Under the pieces are notes generated by a model. The model worked only from the letters and a program-made list of their open reading frames with translations. It did not search any database and had not been told where the DNA came from. A stretch of 64,000 bases of DNA. It comes from an uncultured Oscillospiraceae bacterium. Its GTDB lineage: Bacteria > Bacillota > Clostridia > Oscillospirales > Acutalibacteraceae. Below, piece by piece: positions 41,397-50,152 of the stretch (positions are counted from its first letter, which is position 1; every line of letters begins with the position of its first letter). The translations under genes were made by a program, and so were the position numbers. The stretch lies in contig UQQR01000004.1 of the NCBI GenBank assembly GCA_900543215.1, positions 21,211 to 85,210 on the forward strand, read 5' to 3'.

Positions 41397-41690
41397 TTAG
41401 ATAAGTCCGTTAAAGAACTCGATCGGCTTTGAATCCGCCTTTAAAGTAACTATTGCCTTTTTCCAGGAAGATGTGCGGCCCGCATAACGGCCCATACGTC
41501 TTTCCTGTCCGCGAACATTTATGGTGTTAACCTTAGCAACCGAAACCTTGAAAAGCTTTTCAACAGCTTCCGCGATTTCAATTTTGTTAGCGTCCTTTGC
41601 CACCTTGAAGGTGTATTTCTTATCGGCAATGCCCGACATACTCTTTTCGGTAATTACCGGTGCTAAAATGATATCCTGTGCGGCCTTCAT
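41397..41690 (-). CDS. rplW: 50S ribosomal protein L23
   Basis: 97 residues. Exit-tunnel docking site for trigger factor and SRP. DIILAPVITEKSMSGIADKKYTF in pieces and FKVSVAKVNTINVRGQERRMG are diagnostic. Its ATG overlaps the rplD stop by one base. Confidence 0.98.
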   Translation of the reverse strand: MKAAQDIILAPVITEKSMSGIADKKYTFKVAKDANKIEIAEAVEKLFKVSVAKVNTINVRGQERRMGRYAGRTSSWKKAIVTLKADSKPIEFFNGLI

Positions 41691-42313
41691 TATGCGTACA
41701 CCTCCTCAAGCTTTGCTACGGCACTCTTAACGATTACCAGTGAGTCGGCATTGATAATGTCATAGGTGTTTACCGTGCCTACCTGTGCGGATTTAGCGCC
41801 CGCAATGTTGCTTATGCTCTTTACGGCAAAAGCGTTGTTGTCCTCAAGAACTATAAGAGTTTTCTTTCCGGCACCGATAGCCTTTAAGCAATCGGCAACG
41901 GTCTTTGTCTTATAGCCGTCGAGCTTTAACTCGTCGAGAACGATAAGTCCGCCGTTTAATGCCTTATCGGACAGAGCAGACTTAAGAGCCAATCTCTTGA
42001 CCTTCTTATTAAGAGAGTAAGAATAATCTCTCGGCTTCGGAGCATGAACGATTCCGCCGTGTCTCCACTGGGGAGCTCTTGTCGAACCCTGTCTTGCGTG
42101 ACCGGTTCCCTTCTGTCTCCACGGCTTTCTGCCGCCGCCCGAAACCTCGGTACGGGTCAGAGTGGATTGTGTGCCCTGACGGTTATTTGCAAGGTAGTTT
42201 ACAACTGCCATATGCATTACAACTGCGTTGGGTTCTATTCCGAAAACGGCATCGCTTAAAGCTATCTCTCCGACGCTTTTGCCTGCCATATCGACTACTG
42301 CTATATTAGGCAT
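41690..42313 (-). CDS. rplD: 50S ribosomal protein L4
   Basis: 207 residues. An assembly protein and, in E. coli, repressor of the S10 operon. The tunnel-extension loop RTEVSGGGRKPWRQKGTGHARQG is present, with no unusual insert. Between rplC and rplW. If S10-operon autoregulation exists here, L4 is the obvious candidate for the leader upstream of rpsJ. Confidence 0.98.
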   Translation of the reverse strand: MPNIAVVDMAGKSVGEIALSDAVFGIEPNAVVMHMAVVNYLANNRQGTQSTLTRTEVSGGGRKPWRQKGTGHARQGSTRAPQWRHGGIVHAPKPRDYSYSLNKKVKRLALKSALSDKALNGGLIVLDELKLDGYKTKTVADCLKAIGAGKKTLIVLEDNNAFAVKSISNIAGAKSAQVGTVNTYDIINADSLVIVKSAVAKLEEVYA

Positions 42314-42332
42314 AACTTAAACACTCCTTCCC

Positions 42333-42965
42333 TTAAGCTTTAACGCTGTCGAAAAGAACTACAATTCCGCCCTTCGGACCCGGAACGGCGCCCTTAACTG
42401 CGATGATGTTCTTTTCTGCGTCTACCTTAACGACACTCAGGTTCTGAACGGTTACACGCTCATTACCGAGATGTCCGGCCATTTTCTTGCCCTTGAAAAC
42501 TCTTGACGGAGTGGAGCAGGCGCCGAGTGAACCGCCGTGACGGTGAACAGGACCTGTACCGTGTGACTCCTTGAGTCTTCCGAAATTCCAGCGCTTGATG
42601 GTGCCGGCGTAGCCTTTACCTTTCGAAGTGCCTCTTACATCTACGGCGTCGCCCTCGGCGAATACGTCTGCCTTGATGATGTCGCCTACATTCATAGCGC
42701 TCATATCATCAAAACGGAACTCGCGGAGAACCTTTTTCGGAGCAAGATCACCCTTAGCGAAGTGACCCTTCTGGGGCTTTGTTACCTTAGAAGCCTTCAG
42801 CTCGCCGTAGCCTACCTGAACTGCTTCGTATCCGTCGTTTTCAGCGGTCTTTTTCTGCGAAATAACGCAGGGGCCTGCTTCAATTACAGTGACCGGAACG
42901 ACATTTCCGTTTGCGTCAAAAAGCTGAGTCATACCGAGCTTTTTGCCGACGATACCCTTTTTCAT
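42333..42965 (-). CDS. rplC: 50S ribosomal protein L3
   Basis: 210 residues. It starts large-subunit assembly and reaches the peptidyl-transferase centre. KKGIVGKKLGMTQLFDANG and the central HGTGPVHRHGGSLGACSTPSRVFKG are diagnostic. Between rpsJ and rplD, with AAGGAGGAAAACAG upstream of ATG. Confidence 0.98.
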   Translation of the reverse strand: MKKGIVGKKLGMTQLFDANGNVVPVTVIEAGPCVISQKKTAENDGYEAVQVGYGELKASKVTKPQKGHFAKGDLAPKKVLREFRFDDMSAMNVGDIIKADVFAEGDAVDVRGTSKGKGYAGTIKRWNFGRLKESHGTGPVHRHGGSLGACSTPSRVFKGKKMAGHLGNERVTVQNLSVVKVDAEKNIIAVKGAVPGPKGGIVVLFDSVKA

Positions 42966-43024
42966 TCTGTTTTCCTCCTTTGGTTATTGGTTGGCGTTTG
43001 CCAACTTGACCTGCGGTGACGCGA

Positions 43025-43336
43025 TTAAAGCTTTATTTCAATCTCTACACCGGCGGGAAGCTCAAGACCTGTCAGAGCTTCAACTGTTTTGTTGGAAGGT
43101 CTGATAACATCTATAAGCCTTTTGTGCGTTCTCGTTTCAAACTGCTCGCGGCTGTCCTTATATTTATGAACGGCACGGAGAATGGTAACGACTTCCTTTT
43201 CAGTCGGGAGCGGTACGGGTCCCGATACCCTGGCGCCTGTACGTTTAGCGGTTTCCACTATCTTTTCAGCGGACTGGTCTACAAGTGCGTGGTCGTAACC
43301 TTTGATACGAATACGGATTTTTTCTTTCACTGCCAT
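43025..43336 (-). CDS. rpsJ: 30S ribosomal protein S10
   Basis: 103 residues. A 30S head protein that also acts in NusB-dependent antitermination. KIRIRIKGYDHALVDQSAEKI in parts, and GPVPLPTEKEVVTILRAVHKYKDSREQFE then THKRLIDVIRPSN, are diagnostic. First gene of the ribosomal supercluster, ATG behind AAGGAGGCGAAT, about 270 nt after its promoter. Confidence 0.98.
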   Translation of the reverse strand: MAVKEKIRIRIKGYDHALVDQSAEKIVETAKRTGARVSGPVPLPTEKEVVTILRAVHKYKDSREQFETRTHKRLIDVIRPSNKTVEALTGLELPAGVEIEIKL

Positions 43337-43608
43337 GTGAAATTCGCCTCCTTAATAGTTGGCGGGCAAAACTTACAACGCACCGTGTTTTTCTTTTTGG
43401 TGCATTATAAAACCGGCATTGCTGGGGTTACAGACAATTCCGGACAGCAGATCGCTCTGCCGCTGTATGCAAAAGCCGCAAGATCTCTTACATACTTCCA
43501 ATACTTTCGCCCGGTTTAAAATCGGACATACTCCGCGGAAATTTCCCGACTCAGGGTCGGCCACCTCCCGCATCATCGCATGTATAACGCCGCACTTACA
43601 CAGCGTAC
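43337..43608 (-). promoter_or_regulatory. Structured leader of the S10 operon
   Basis: About 272 nt of transcribed, probably untranslated RNA before rpsJ. Stem-loops seen on reading include CCGAC/GTCGG (43546-43560), a CAGCAGA/TCTGCCGCTG hairpin (43445-43465), a longer-range GTATG/CATAC pairing (about 43465-43495) and a GCACC/GGTGC stem (43380-43403) close to rpsJ. Long leaders before rpsJ in other bacteria bind an operon-encoded protein such as L4, but I cannot match this one to the E. coli S10 leader. An open frame of 83 codons on the minus strand runs through it, but its codon content and overlap with the stems argue against a protein. Confidence 0.65.
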
Positions 43609-43614
43609 CGTAGT

Positions 43615-43643
43615 ATAATAGCATACCGTGCGCCGAAAATCAA
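43615..43643 (-). promoter_or_regulatory. Sigma-A promoter of the S10 operon
   Basis: On the minus strand: -35 TTGATT, 17 nt, -10 TATTAT. An A/T-rich stretch with several A runs lies just upstream (about 43644-43690), of the kind that can act as an UP element. Start of transcription near 43608. The rest of the interval 43609-43733 shows nothing else except the small inverted repeat listed separately. Confidence 0.75.
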
Positions 43644-43719
43644 GCTTTTTTTCGCAAAATTCCGTATTTTTTTAAGATTTTTTAAGCCTGTCCGCATATT
43701 GTGCCATAAGGTAAAAAGC

Positions 43720-43740
43720 TTATACACATATAGTGTATAA
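43720..43740. repeat. 8-bp inverted repeat upstream of the S10 promoter
   Basis: TTATACAC and GTGTATAA around ATATA. It lies between the mrp terminator and the rpsJ promoter region. It could be an operator or merely an AT-rich extension of the terminator; nothing decides between these. Confidence 0.4.
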
Positions 43741-43772
43741 AAAAGGAACGCCGACGGGTGCGGCGTTCCTTT
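43734..43772 (-). terminator. Intrinsic terminator after mrp
   Basis: On the minus strand AAAGGAACGCCG and CGGCGTTCCTTT form a perfect 12-bp stem with a 7-nt loop, followed by a T-rich tract. It starts 5 nt past the mrp stop codon. Confidence 0.92.
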
Positions 43773-43776
43773 AAAA

Positions 43777-44619
43777 TCAGTTTTTGAAATTTTCGGCTAT
43801 TGTTTTTGCGGCGTTTTCGAGATAATCGCAGGTAAAACGCTCAAACTCGCCGTTGTCAACAAGCTGCGCGAGCGAGGTATCTATCGGCATACGTGCAAGA
43901 AGCGGAATGTTAAGCTCCTCGGCAACCGTTGTACTGCCCGAGCCGAACAGCTCTATCTTCTTTCCGCAGTCGGGGCATACGGCGTAGCTCATATTCTCTA
44001 TCATTCCTATTACAGGCACCTCCATCATACGAGCCATATTGTATGCCTTGCGGACGATAAGTGAAACAAGGTCCTGCGGCGAGGTTACGATAACCACGCC
44101 GTCAAGCGGTATGCTTTGGAATACGGTAAGCGGAACATCGCCCGTTCCGGGGGGACAGTCGATAAGCAGATAATCAAGCTCGCCCCACACAACATCGTGC
44201 CAGAACTGCTTTACAACGCCCGCAATCACGGGTCCTCTCCACAGCACCGGCATATCCTTTTCCTCAAGCAAAAGGTTTACCGACATAATTTTAATTCCGT
44301 TTTTCGTTTCTGCGGGGATTATGCCGACCTCATTCTGATACACCTTTGTTCCCACGCCGAAGGTCTTCGGTATTGACGGACCGGTAACATCCGCGTCAAG
44401 TATACCCACCCTATAACCCATACGATTAAGGAGAACGGCGAGCATAGATGTGGTCATAGACTTGCCTACGCCGCCTTTGCCGCTTACTACTCCTATTACA
44501 TGCTTGATAGTGTTGTATTCGCCCGTAGGTTCTATAAGGCTCTGCGGTTCTCTTGAAGCACAGTTCTCTCCACAGGAAGCGCAGTTGCCTGAACAGCCCG
44601 AGCTTTTTTCTTCTGCCAT
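43777..44619 (-). CDS. Mrp/NBP35-type iron-sulfur carrier ATPase
   Basis: 280 residues. The N-terminus has a cysteine cluster (CSGNCASCGENC, about 9-20), as in NBP35-type proteins that bind a [4Fe-4S] cluster. A deviant Walker A with the signature lysine, VVSGKGGVGKSM, follows at about 44-55, with DADVTGPS and DCPPGTGD switch motifs. A C-terminal CPDC pair (about 218) can bind a bridging cluster. It likely loads Fe-S clusters onto target enzymes, of which the window has several (PyrK, IspG). Last gene of its operon; ATG follows AAAAAGAGGTAATT. Confidence 0.93.
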   Translation of the reverse strand: MAEEKSSGCSGNCASCGENCASREPQSLIEPTGEYNTIKHVIGVVSGKGGVGKSMTTSMLAVLLNRMGYRVGILDADVTGPSIPKTFGVGTKVYQNEVGIIPAETKNGIKIMSVNLLLEEKDMPVLWRGPVIAGVVKQFWHDVVWGELDYLLIDCPPGTGDVPLTVFQSIPLDGVVIVTSPQDLVSLIVRKAYNMARMMEVPVIGMIENMSYAVCPDCGKKIELFGSGSTTVAEELNIPLLARMPIDTSLAQLVDNGEFERFTCDYLENAAKTIAENFKN

Positions 44620-44639
44620 TTTAATTACCTCTTTTTAAA

Positions 44640-45236
44640 TTAATCTTTTATTGCGTCGAGTATAAGCTCCACGCATTTATCTATTCCTATTCTGCCCGAA
44701 TCAAGGCACATATCGTAATTTTTCGCGTCGCCCCATTCGCGGTCGGTATAGTGCTTATAATATATTTTTCTTTTTTTATCCTTATCCGCAAGGCGCTGTT
44801 CGGGCTTTTTTTCGCTTTCGCCGTAAAGCCTTACGATTCTTGCCGCTCTCTCCTTCATTCCGGCGTGAATAAAGACATTAAAAACATCGTCGCGGTCTCT
44901 TAAAATATAATCCGCTCCCCTGCCGACTATAACGCAGGGCTTTTCCGCAATTTTAAGTATTACCTGCCTTTGGGCGCAGAAAATGAAGTCGGATATTGAA
45001 AGTCCGTTCGGCGTGCATGCCACGCCCTGCGCCACGGCAAAGGAAAATATGCTTTTGGAGGGTGAAAACTCGCCGTTTTCTTCTATGAATTTGGCGTCGA
45101 AGCCTGTTTCGTCCGCAACCTGCTCTACAAGCTCCTTATCGTAAAATGGGATTCCGAGCTTTTCGGCAAGCTGTCTGCCGACGGTTCTTCCGCCGCTTCC
45201 GAACTGACGGCTTATGGTTATGATGTTCTTTTTCAT
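44640..45236 (-). CDS. Cytidylate kinase-like protein
   Basis: 198 residues of the cytidylate-kinase-like (AAA_26) family. The P-loop-like start ITISRQFGSGGRTVGRQLAEKLG is followed by YDKELVEQVADETG and CVIVGRGADYILRDR, and a C-terminal helix-rich lid with MKERAARIVRLYG. The family occurs widely in Clostridia beside other genes; the phosphoryl acceptor is not established. It is not the canonical ~225-residue Cmk. Between rodA and mrp on the same strand, ATG behind GGGGGAACC. Confidence 0.85.
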   Translation of the reverse strand: MKKNIITISRQFGSGGRTVGRQLAEKLGIPFYDKELVEQVADETGFDAKFIEENGEFSPSKSIFSFAVAQGVACTPNGLSISDFIFCAQRQVILKIAEKPCVIVGRGADYILRDRDDVFNVFIHAGMKERAARIVRLYGESEKKPEQRLADKDKKRKIYYKHYTDREWGDAKNYDMCLDSGRIGIDKCVELILDAIKD

Positions 45237-45248
45237 AATTGGTTCCCC

Positions 45249-46427
45249 CTATTTCATATCGTCGTGAAGATATATTGTTCTTGAATTGCGGTGCATATAA
45301 ACATTAAGCACAAGACCTATACCTAAATAGAGACACAAAAGCGATGTTCCGCCTGCGCTGAAAAACGGAAGCGTTATTCCGACCACGGGCAAAACCGAGA
45401 GACACATTCCTATATTTATTACAATCTGCGTAAACAGCATTGCGAAAACTCCGACACAGATATATTTTCCGCTGTCTTTAGTGCAAAGTTTTGCCACCCG
45501 CAAGCAGCGAAGACAAATTCCGCCGAGCAGCAGCACAACCGCAATACAGCCCAAAAATCCAAACTCCTCCCCGATGCTTACGAAAATAAAATCGTTAAAG
45601 CCGTATGGTACTATTCCGTTTTGGGTGAAATCGCCGTTCAAAAATCCCTGCCCGAAAAATCCGCCGTTAGCGAGCGCCGTTCTTCCCCTCCATTGCTGAT
45701 AGGTAGGCCATTGCTCACTGGCGTTATGGTTTGCGGCGGCATTCGGATTTATAATCGCCTCTATTACGCCCTGCATACTTTTTACTCTGTCACGCTGGTC
45801 GTCGTTCATAATAAAGAAGTAAACAAGCGGAGCGGCTATCGCCGCAATCGGCACAAGAGCCAAAAAATATTTCCACGAAACGCCAGCGGCCCACATCATA
45901 AACAGCATCATTACCGCAAATACGACCGCCGTGCCGTCGTCCCCCTGAAGATGTATAAGCAAAACGGGAAACGCGCCGTGCGCGCAAAGGGGAATTAAGT
46001 ATTTCGGTTTATTGATATTCGGCTTTATCTTGCTTAAATGGGCGCTGAAGGTTACAATAAAGCAAATTTTCAGAAGCTCCGCCGGCTGAAATGTGGTTAT
46101 TCCCAGATCCAGCCACGCCTTATCGTCCGTACCCTCGGGGGCGAAGCCGATAAAAAAAGTAAGAATTACCGGAACAACACCCAATACGGCGGCTATATAC
46201 CACCGCTTTAAAAACAGCGAAAAATCAACCGCCGATATTATAAGCGCCGCAACAAGACCCGCAACGAAGCAGACGAACTGAACTATTACCGACCTTATGC
46301 TTTCCCTGTAATGCGTTGCGGAAAAAACCGCCGCACAGCCGTAAAGGCTTGTGCATACGCAAAGTATAAGCAACAGCTTATCCGATTCACGGATAAAATC
46401 CGCTATTCTTGCCAAAAAGCCCTTCAA
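45249..46427 (-). CDS. RodA/FtsW/SpoVE-family peptidoglycan polymerase
   Basis: 392 residues from TTG (or 395 from GTG three codons upstream). The TTG overlaps the preceding stop as TTGA and has GAGGTG six bases before it. About ten membrane helices. SEDS-family marks are DLGITTFQPAELLKICFI, with the glutamate of the pore, the large extracytoplasmic loop with QGVIEAIINP and GRTALANGGFFGQG, and a C-terminal FFSAGGTSLLCLYLGIG. RodA type is likelier than FtsW because the loop and the final PFFSAGGTSL are RodA-like, but this cannot be settled here. It polymerises glycan strands from lipid II. Confidence 0.88.
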   Translation of the reverse strand: MKGFLARIADFIRESDKLLLILCVCTSLYGCAAVFSATHYRESIRSVIVQFVCFVAGLVAALIISAVDFSLFLKRWYIAAVLGVVPVILTFFIGFAPEGTDDKAWLDLGITTFQPAELLKICFIVTFSAHLSKIKPNINKPKYLIPLCAHGAFPVLLIHLQGDDGTAVVFAVMMLFMMWAAGVSWKYFLALVPIAAIAAPLVYFFIMNDDQRDRVKSMQGVIEAIINPNAAANHNASEQWPTYQQWRGRTALANGGFFGQGFLNGDFTQNGIVPYGFNDFIFVSIGEEFGFLGCIAVVLLLGGICLRCLRVAKLCTKDSGKYICVGVFAMLFTQIVINIGMCLSVLPVVGITLPFFSAGGTSLLCLYLGIGLVLNVYMHRNSRTIYLHDDMK

Positions 46428-46993
46428 TACCGACACCTCGCTTTTTCGCAGACGGTCAAAGCATAACCGTCACAACATTCCGTTTTAAATAAATATCCTT
46501 TAAATTCGGCACAAAGCCTTCCGTCCCTTACAAGCGTTACCTTTCCGGCACCGCCGAGCGTTCCGCCCACAGCCTTTATATAAGCCTCTTTCATTGTCCA
46601 GAGTGTGTAAAAGCGCTCCGTACTCTCTGCCTCGTTTACATAGTCCGACTCTTCCTTTGAAAAAAGCATATACCGCTCTCTTCTTTTAAAATCGGTCATT
46701 TTTTCTATATCTATTCCCACAGGCACATCCGAAACGGCGCATACGGCATATTTGCCAGAATGAGAAATATTAAAGAAGCAAAAGTCAAGCTCCGGCTTGC
46801 CGTTTTTGCCTGTCTTCACATCAAAATCAGTCTTACCGTAAAGCCGTTTCACCATTTTTCTAAGCAAAATTCTGCCTGCCAAAGTGCGTTTTATATCGTC
46901 CTCTTGCCGATTTTTAAGATGCGGCAGCAGTGCGGCTGCTTTGCGATATTCGTCTGCCGTTATATCGCCGATACTTATCTTTTCAAGCACCAT
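46424..46993 (-). CDS. 4'-phosphopantetheinyl transferase superfamily protein
   Basis: 189 residues. It transfers phosphopantetheine from CoA to a carrier-protein serine. The Sfp-type signatures are VGIDIEKM (Mg-binding Asp, about 98) and WTMKEAYIKAVGG (about 145), with an F-S-K-E-E stretch (about 125) before it. It is shorter than Sfp (~224). It could activate a fatty-acid or secondary-metabolite carrier; no target is in the window. The start overlaps the FKBP gene stop (TGATG). Confidence 0.88.
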   Translation of the reverse strand: MVLEKISIGDITADEYRKAAALLPHLKNRQEDDIKRTLAGRILLRKMVKRLYGKTDFDVKTGKNGKPELDFCFFNISHSGKYAVCAVSDVPVGIDIEKMTDFKRRERYMLFSKEESDYVNEAESTERFYTLWTMKEAYIKAVGGTLGGAGKVTLVRDGRLCAEFKGYLFKTECCDGYALTVCEKARCRY

Positions 46994-48012
46994 CAGGAAA
47001 TTTCGGCGTTTTTGTAAAGATAGTCCGCCGCCTTTTCACTGACGGTTAAATATTCGAAATAATATTCGCCGTAATAATTTTTAACAGTATCGGCTGTAAC
47101 CTGCGAGTTGTTTATACTCTTAACCGTTTCGTCTATCTTTTTGTTGACTTCTTCGGATTTAAGACCTAATTTTTCTTTATCAAGGATGGAGTACGCAACC
47201 ATCTGAGCCTCCATCTCGGGTTTTATCTGATTTTTGATTGCGTCTTGCTTAAAGGCGTCCTCTGTGGTATTTGTATAAGATAAATAGGTTGCGAAATCTA
47301 CGCCGTAGCTGTTTTTAATGTTTTGTTCCATGGTATTTTTATAGGCGCCGTAAATAGTATCTATATCGGTTTTGGGGTAATCTTTTATTTTAGAGGCGGT
47401 TTGCACCTTATCAAGCAGGTAGTTTTTGACTGCGCGCTCGGTTACATCGTCGGTGTAGGCTTTAAGGGTTTTAAAGCCTAATTCCGAGTAATAGTCTTCG
47501 GGTTTGCGCTCTTCGGTAGTTTTAACATAGTTTATTTTAACGGTGAATACCACAGCTTTGCCCGCAAGCTCGGAAGAATTGTAATTTTCAGGAAAAGTAA
47601 GGTTTAAATCAACTGTTTCGCCTATTTTTTTGCCTATAAGCCCCGTTTCAAAGCCCTCTATAAACGAATTTGAGCCTATTGTAAGGTCATAACCTTCAGC
47701 CGTACCGCCGTCAAATGCAATGCCGTCCTTTTTGCCGGTGTAATCAATGTTAACGGTATCGCCGTTTGAAACTTCTCCCTCGGTTTTTCTTACATATAGA
47801 TCGTTTGAGGATATATCCGACGAAACGGCAGAATCGTAAAACTTCTTAAATTCGTCCGATTTTGTATCTACCTTAATGCCCTTATATTCGCCGAGGTCGA
47901 TATATTTATTAAGCTTTTCATTGTAAAGCTGCCTTTTTGCGTTTTTTCCGCAGCCCGCAAAAACAAGCGCCGTAAGCATAACGCCAAGCAGTAAGCATAT
48001 AATTTTTTTCAT
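46993..48012 (-). CDS. FKBP-type peptidyl-prolyl isomerase lipoprotein, trigger-factor-like
   Basis: 339 residues. MKKIICLLLGVMLTALVFAGCG is a lipoprotein signal with the modified Cys at 21. An FKBP domain follows (about 85-165, GDTVNIDYTGKKDGIAFDGG, then GFETGLIGKKIGE). The C-terminal half (about 175-330) is helical, like the trigger-factor C-terminal chaperone arms. It is most likely a membrane-anchored extracytoplasmic foldase for secreted proteins, parallel to PrsA. Several Clostridia carry such a protein. ATG behind AGGAGAAAATT. Between prfB and the phosphopantetheinyl transferase. Confidence 0.87.
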   Translation of the reverse strand: MKKIICLLLGVMLTALVFAGCGKNAKRQLYNEKLNKYIDLGEYKGIKVDTKSDEFKKFYDSAVSSDISSNDLYVRKTEGEVSNGDTVNIDYTGKKDGIAFDGGTAEGYDLTIGSNSFIEGFETGLIGKKIGETVDLNLTFPENYNSSELAGKAVVFTVKINYVKTTEERKPEDYYSELGFKTLKAYTDDVTERAVKNYLLDKVQTASKIKDYPKTDIDTIYGAYKNTMEQNIKNSYGVDFATYLSYTNTTEDAFKQDAIKNQIKPEMEAQMVAYSILDKEKLGLKSEEVNKKIDETVKSINNSQVTADTVKNYYGEYYFEYLTVSEKAADYLYKNAEIS

Positions 48013-48021
48013 AATTTTCTC

Positions 48022-49143
48022 CTATACTTTTTGCAATTCGCCCTTTGACGCCGCCTTAAGGTAAGCGTTTATAAATCCGTCAAGGTCTCCGTCCATAACC
48101 GCATTGATGTTGCCCGATTCAAAGCCGGTGCGGTGATCCTTTGCCATTGTATACGGCATAAATACATACGAGCGTATCTGAGACCCCCAGGCTATTTCCT
48201 TTTGAACACCCTTTATATCCTCAATCTTTTCGAGATGCTCCCTTTCCTTTATTTCAAGGAGCTTCGATTTAAGCATTTTCATTGCCTGATCCCTGTTTTG
48301 GAACTGACTGCGTTCATTCTGACAGGCGACAACTATTCCCGTGGGGATATGCGTAAGTCTTACCGCAGACGAGGTTTTGTTGATGTGCTGACCGCCCGCG
48401 CCCGAGGAACGGAAAACATCCATTTTAATATCTTCGTCGCGAATCTCTATATCGTTATCATCGCTGATTTCGGGCATAACCTCAAGAGAGGCAAAGGAGG
48501 TGTGCCGTCTTCCCGAGGCATCGAACGGCGACACCCTTACAAGACGGTGAACGCCCGATTCGCTTTTTAAATATCCGTAAGCATTATCGCCCGCTATCAG
48601 CATTGTGGCGCTTTTAAGCCCTGCCTCGTCTCCGTCAAGAAAATCAAGAAGCTCCACCTTAAATCCGTGGCGTTCGCTCCAACGGGTATACATTCGCACA
48701 AGCATCGAGACCCAGTCCATAGCCTCTGTTCCGCCGGCACCGGCGTGAAAGGTGAGTATTGCGTTGTTGTTATCGTATTCGCCCGTGAGCAGGGTCTGGA
48801 GCCTTAAGGATGCCAGTCCCTTTTCGAATTCGTCTACCGATTCGGTAATTTCGGGTACAAGGGAAGTATCCTCCTCCTCGTTTCCCATTTCAATAAGCAC
48901 AAGCATATCGTCATATGACGAGCAGAGCTTTTCGTAAGCCTCCGCCGTGTTTTTAAGCTTGCCGGTCTTTTGCAGTATCTTCTGTGAATTTTCGGTATCG
49001 TCCCAAAAGCCGGGGGCGGAGGTTTTAGCCTCAAGCTCCTCTATCTCATTTTTAAGCCTGTCATAGCCCAAGGCGTCCTTTAAATCTCTCAGCTCTTTTT
49101 CGTTGCTTTCAAGTCTTAGTTTAAGCTGTTCAAATTCAAGCAT
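48022..49143 (-). CDS. prfB: Peptide chain release factor 2
   Basis: 373 residues from ATG (MLEFEQLKLRLES), which has GGAGGAAAT upstream. It reads UAA and UGA stop codons. The tripeptide anticodon SPF lies in VRVSPFDASGRRH, and the catalytic GGQ in SSGAGGQHINKTSSAV. In many bacteria the gene carries an in-frame UGA at about codon 25 and needs +1 frameshifting; here the frame is continuous through that region, so no programmed frameshift. Follows prmA. Confidence 0.96.
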   Translation of the reverse strand: MLEFEQLKLRLESNEKELRDLKDALGYDRLKNEIEELEAKTSAPGFWDDTENSQKILQKTGKLKNTAEAYEKLCSSYDDMLVLIEMGNEEEDTSLVPEITESVDEFEKGLASLRLQTLLTGEYDNNNAILTFHAGAGGTEAMDWVSMLVRMYTRWSERHGFKVELLDFLDGDEAGLKSATMLIAGDNAYGYLKSESGVHRLVRVSPFDASGRRHTSFASLEVMPEISDDNDIEIRDEDIKMDVFRSSGAGGQHINKTSSAVRLTHIPTGIVVACQNERSQFQNRDQAMKMLKSKLLEIKEREHLEKIEDIKGVQKEIAWGSQIRSYVFMPYTMAKDHRTGFESGNINAVMDGDLDGFINAYLKAASKGELQKV

Positions 49144-49163
49144 TAAATTTCCTCCGTTTAAGT

Positions 49164-50078
49164 TTATACAAGCGCAAAGGCGCACCAGTTGTCCTTATAC
49201 TGCTTTTCCTTAATTACAAAGCCTTGTTTTTCAGCCGCAGTCAGAACATCCTGTTCCCTTGCGTCTATAATTCCCGAAACAAGCAAAACAGCGCCGTCCG
49301 CCATATAATTCCTTACATCCGAAAGCAGGCGTATAACAACATCGGCTACAATATTGGCGCAGACAACATTATATTTACCGCTTACCTTATCCGCAAGGTC
49401 GCCGACAATGTATTCGGTCTTTTCGGTACAACCGTTAAGCTCGGCGTTTTCCTTTGCGGTTTTGACCGACTGCGCATCAATATCCACTCCGACCGCCCTG
49501 TCCGCTCCCAAAAGAACAGACGCTATTGAAAGTATACCGCTTCCGCAGCCTATATCGAGCATTTCTGCTCCCTCATACACATAATTTTCAAGCATAGAAA
49601 GGCAGAGCGAGGTGGTTGCGTGCGTACCCGTGCCGAATGCGGCGCCCGGATCTATATGCAAAAGCCGTCTGTTTTCCTTATTGTCATACTTTTCCCAGCT
49701 CGGAACTATGGCAAGGCGGTTTCCTATTTCGGTTGCGTGGAAATATTTTTTCCAGTTTTCGCTCCAGTCAGCGTCGTTCACACCGTCGGCATCCGCGCAA
49801 AACGGGATTTTTTCAGCCGTAAGTCTTTCCTTTAAAAAGGCGAGAGCTTCGGCGGCGTTATCACATTCCGATATATATATGTGTATAACGGATCTTGTTC
49901 TGTCCTTGCTTATAAGCTCCTCGTCGATAAGGTCGATATGGGCTATTTCCTCCGCCTTTTCCTCAAGGTCGGAATAATCCTCTATATATATGCCGTAAGG
50001 AACGGTCATATTAGCTATTGCGGCGGCGGTATCCGTATACTCAAGCGGAACGCTTACCTTAATTTCAGTCCAGTTCAT
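49164..50078 (-). CDS. prmA: Ribosomal protein L11 methyltransferase
   Basis: 304 residues. It trimethylates L11 with S-adenosylmethionine. The N-terminal substrate-recognition domain (about 1-95) begins MNWTEIKVSVPLEY. The Rossmann methyltransferase domain includes LHIDPGAAFGTGTHATTSLCLSML in two parts and DIGCGSGILSIA (about 175-186), followed by ANIVADVVIRL. ATG follows CGGAGTGAAATT. Directly before prfB, 20 nt away, so the two are co-transcribed. Confidence 0.95.
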   Translation of the reverse strand: MNWTEIKVSVPLEYTDTAAAIANMTVPYGIYIEDYSDLEEKAEEIAHIDLIDEELISKDRTRSVIHIYISECDNAAEALAFLKERLTAEKIPFCADADGVNDADWSENWKKYFHATEIGNRLAIVPSWEKYDNKENRRLLHIDPGAAFGTGTHATTSLCLSMLENYVYEGAEMLDIGCGSGILSIASVLLGADRAVGVDIDAQSVKTAKENAELNGCTEKTEYIVGDLADKVSGKYNVVCANIVADVVIRLLSDVRNYMADGAVLLVSGIIDAREQDVLTAAEKQGFVIKEKQYKDNWCAFALV

Positions 50079-50152
50079 AATTTCACTCCGAAAGTATTAT
50101 CCATACAATTATATCATTTTTTCTTTTAAATTAAAAGCACAATTTTTTACGC

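Noticed and set aside
43373..43624. Open frame of 83 codons upstream of rpsJ on the minus strand
   Set aside because: It starts at or before the promoter -10, so most of it would not be translatable from the mRNA start. It has no good ribosome site, and it runs through the leader stems. Treated as a leader, not a protein.
48022..49185. Programmed +1 frameshift in prfB
   Set aside because: Looked for the CUU-UGA-C site around codon 25. The frame is continuous from MLEFEQLK through GYDRLKNE to the GGQ domain, so no frameshift is needed.
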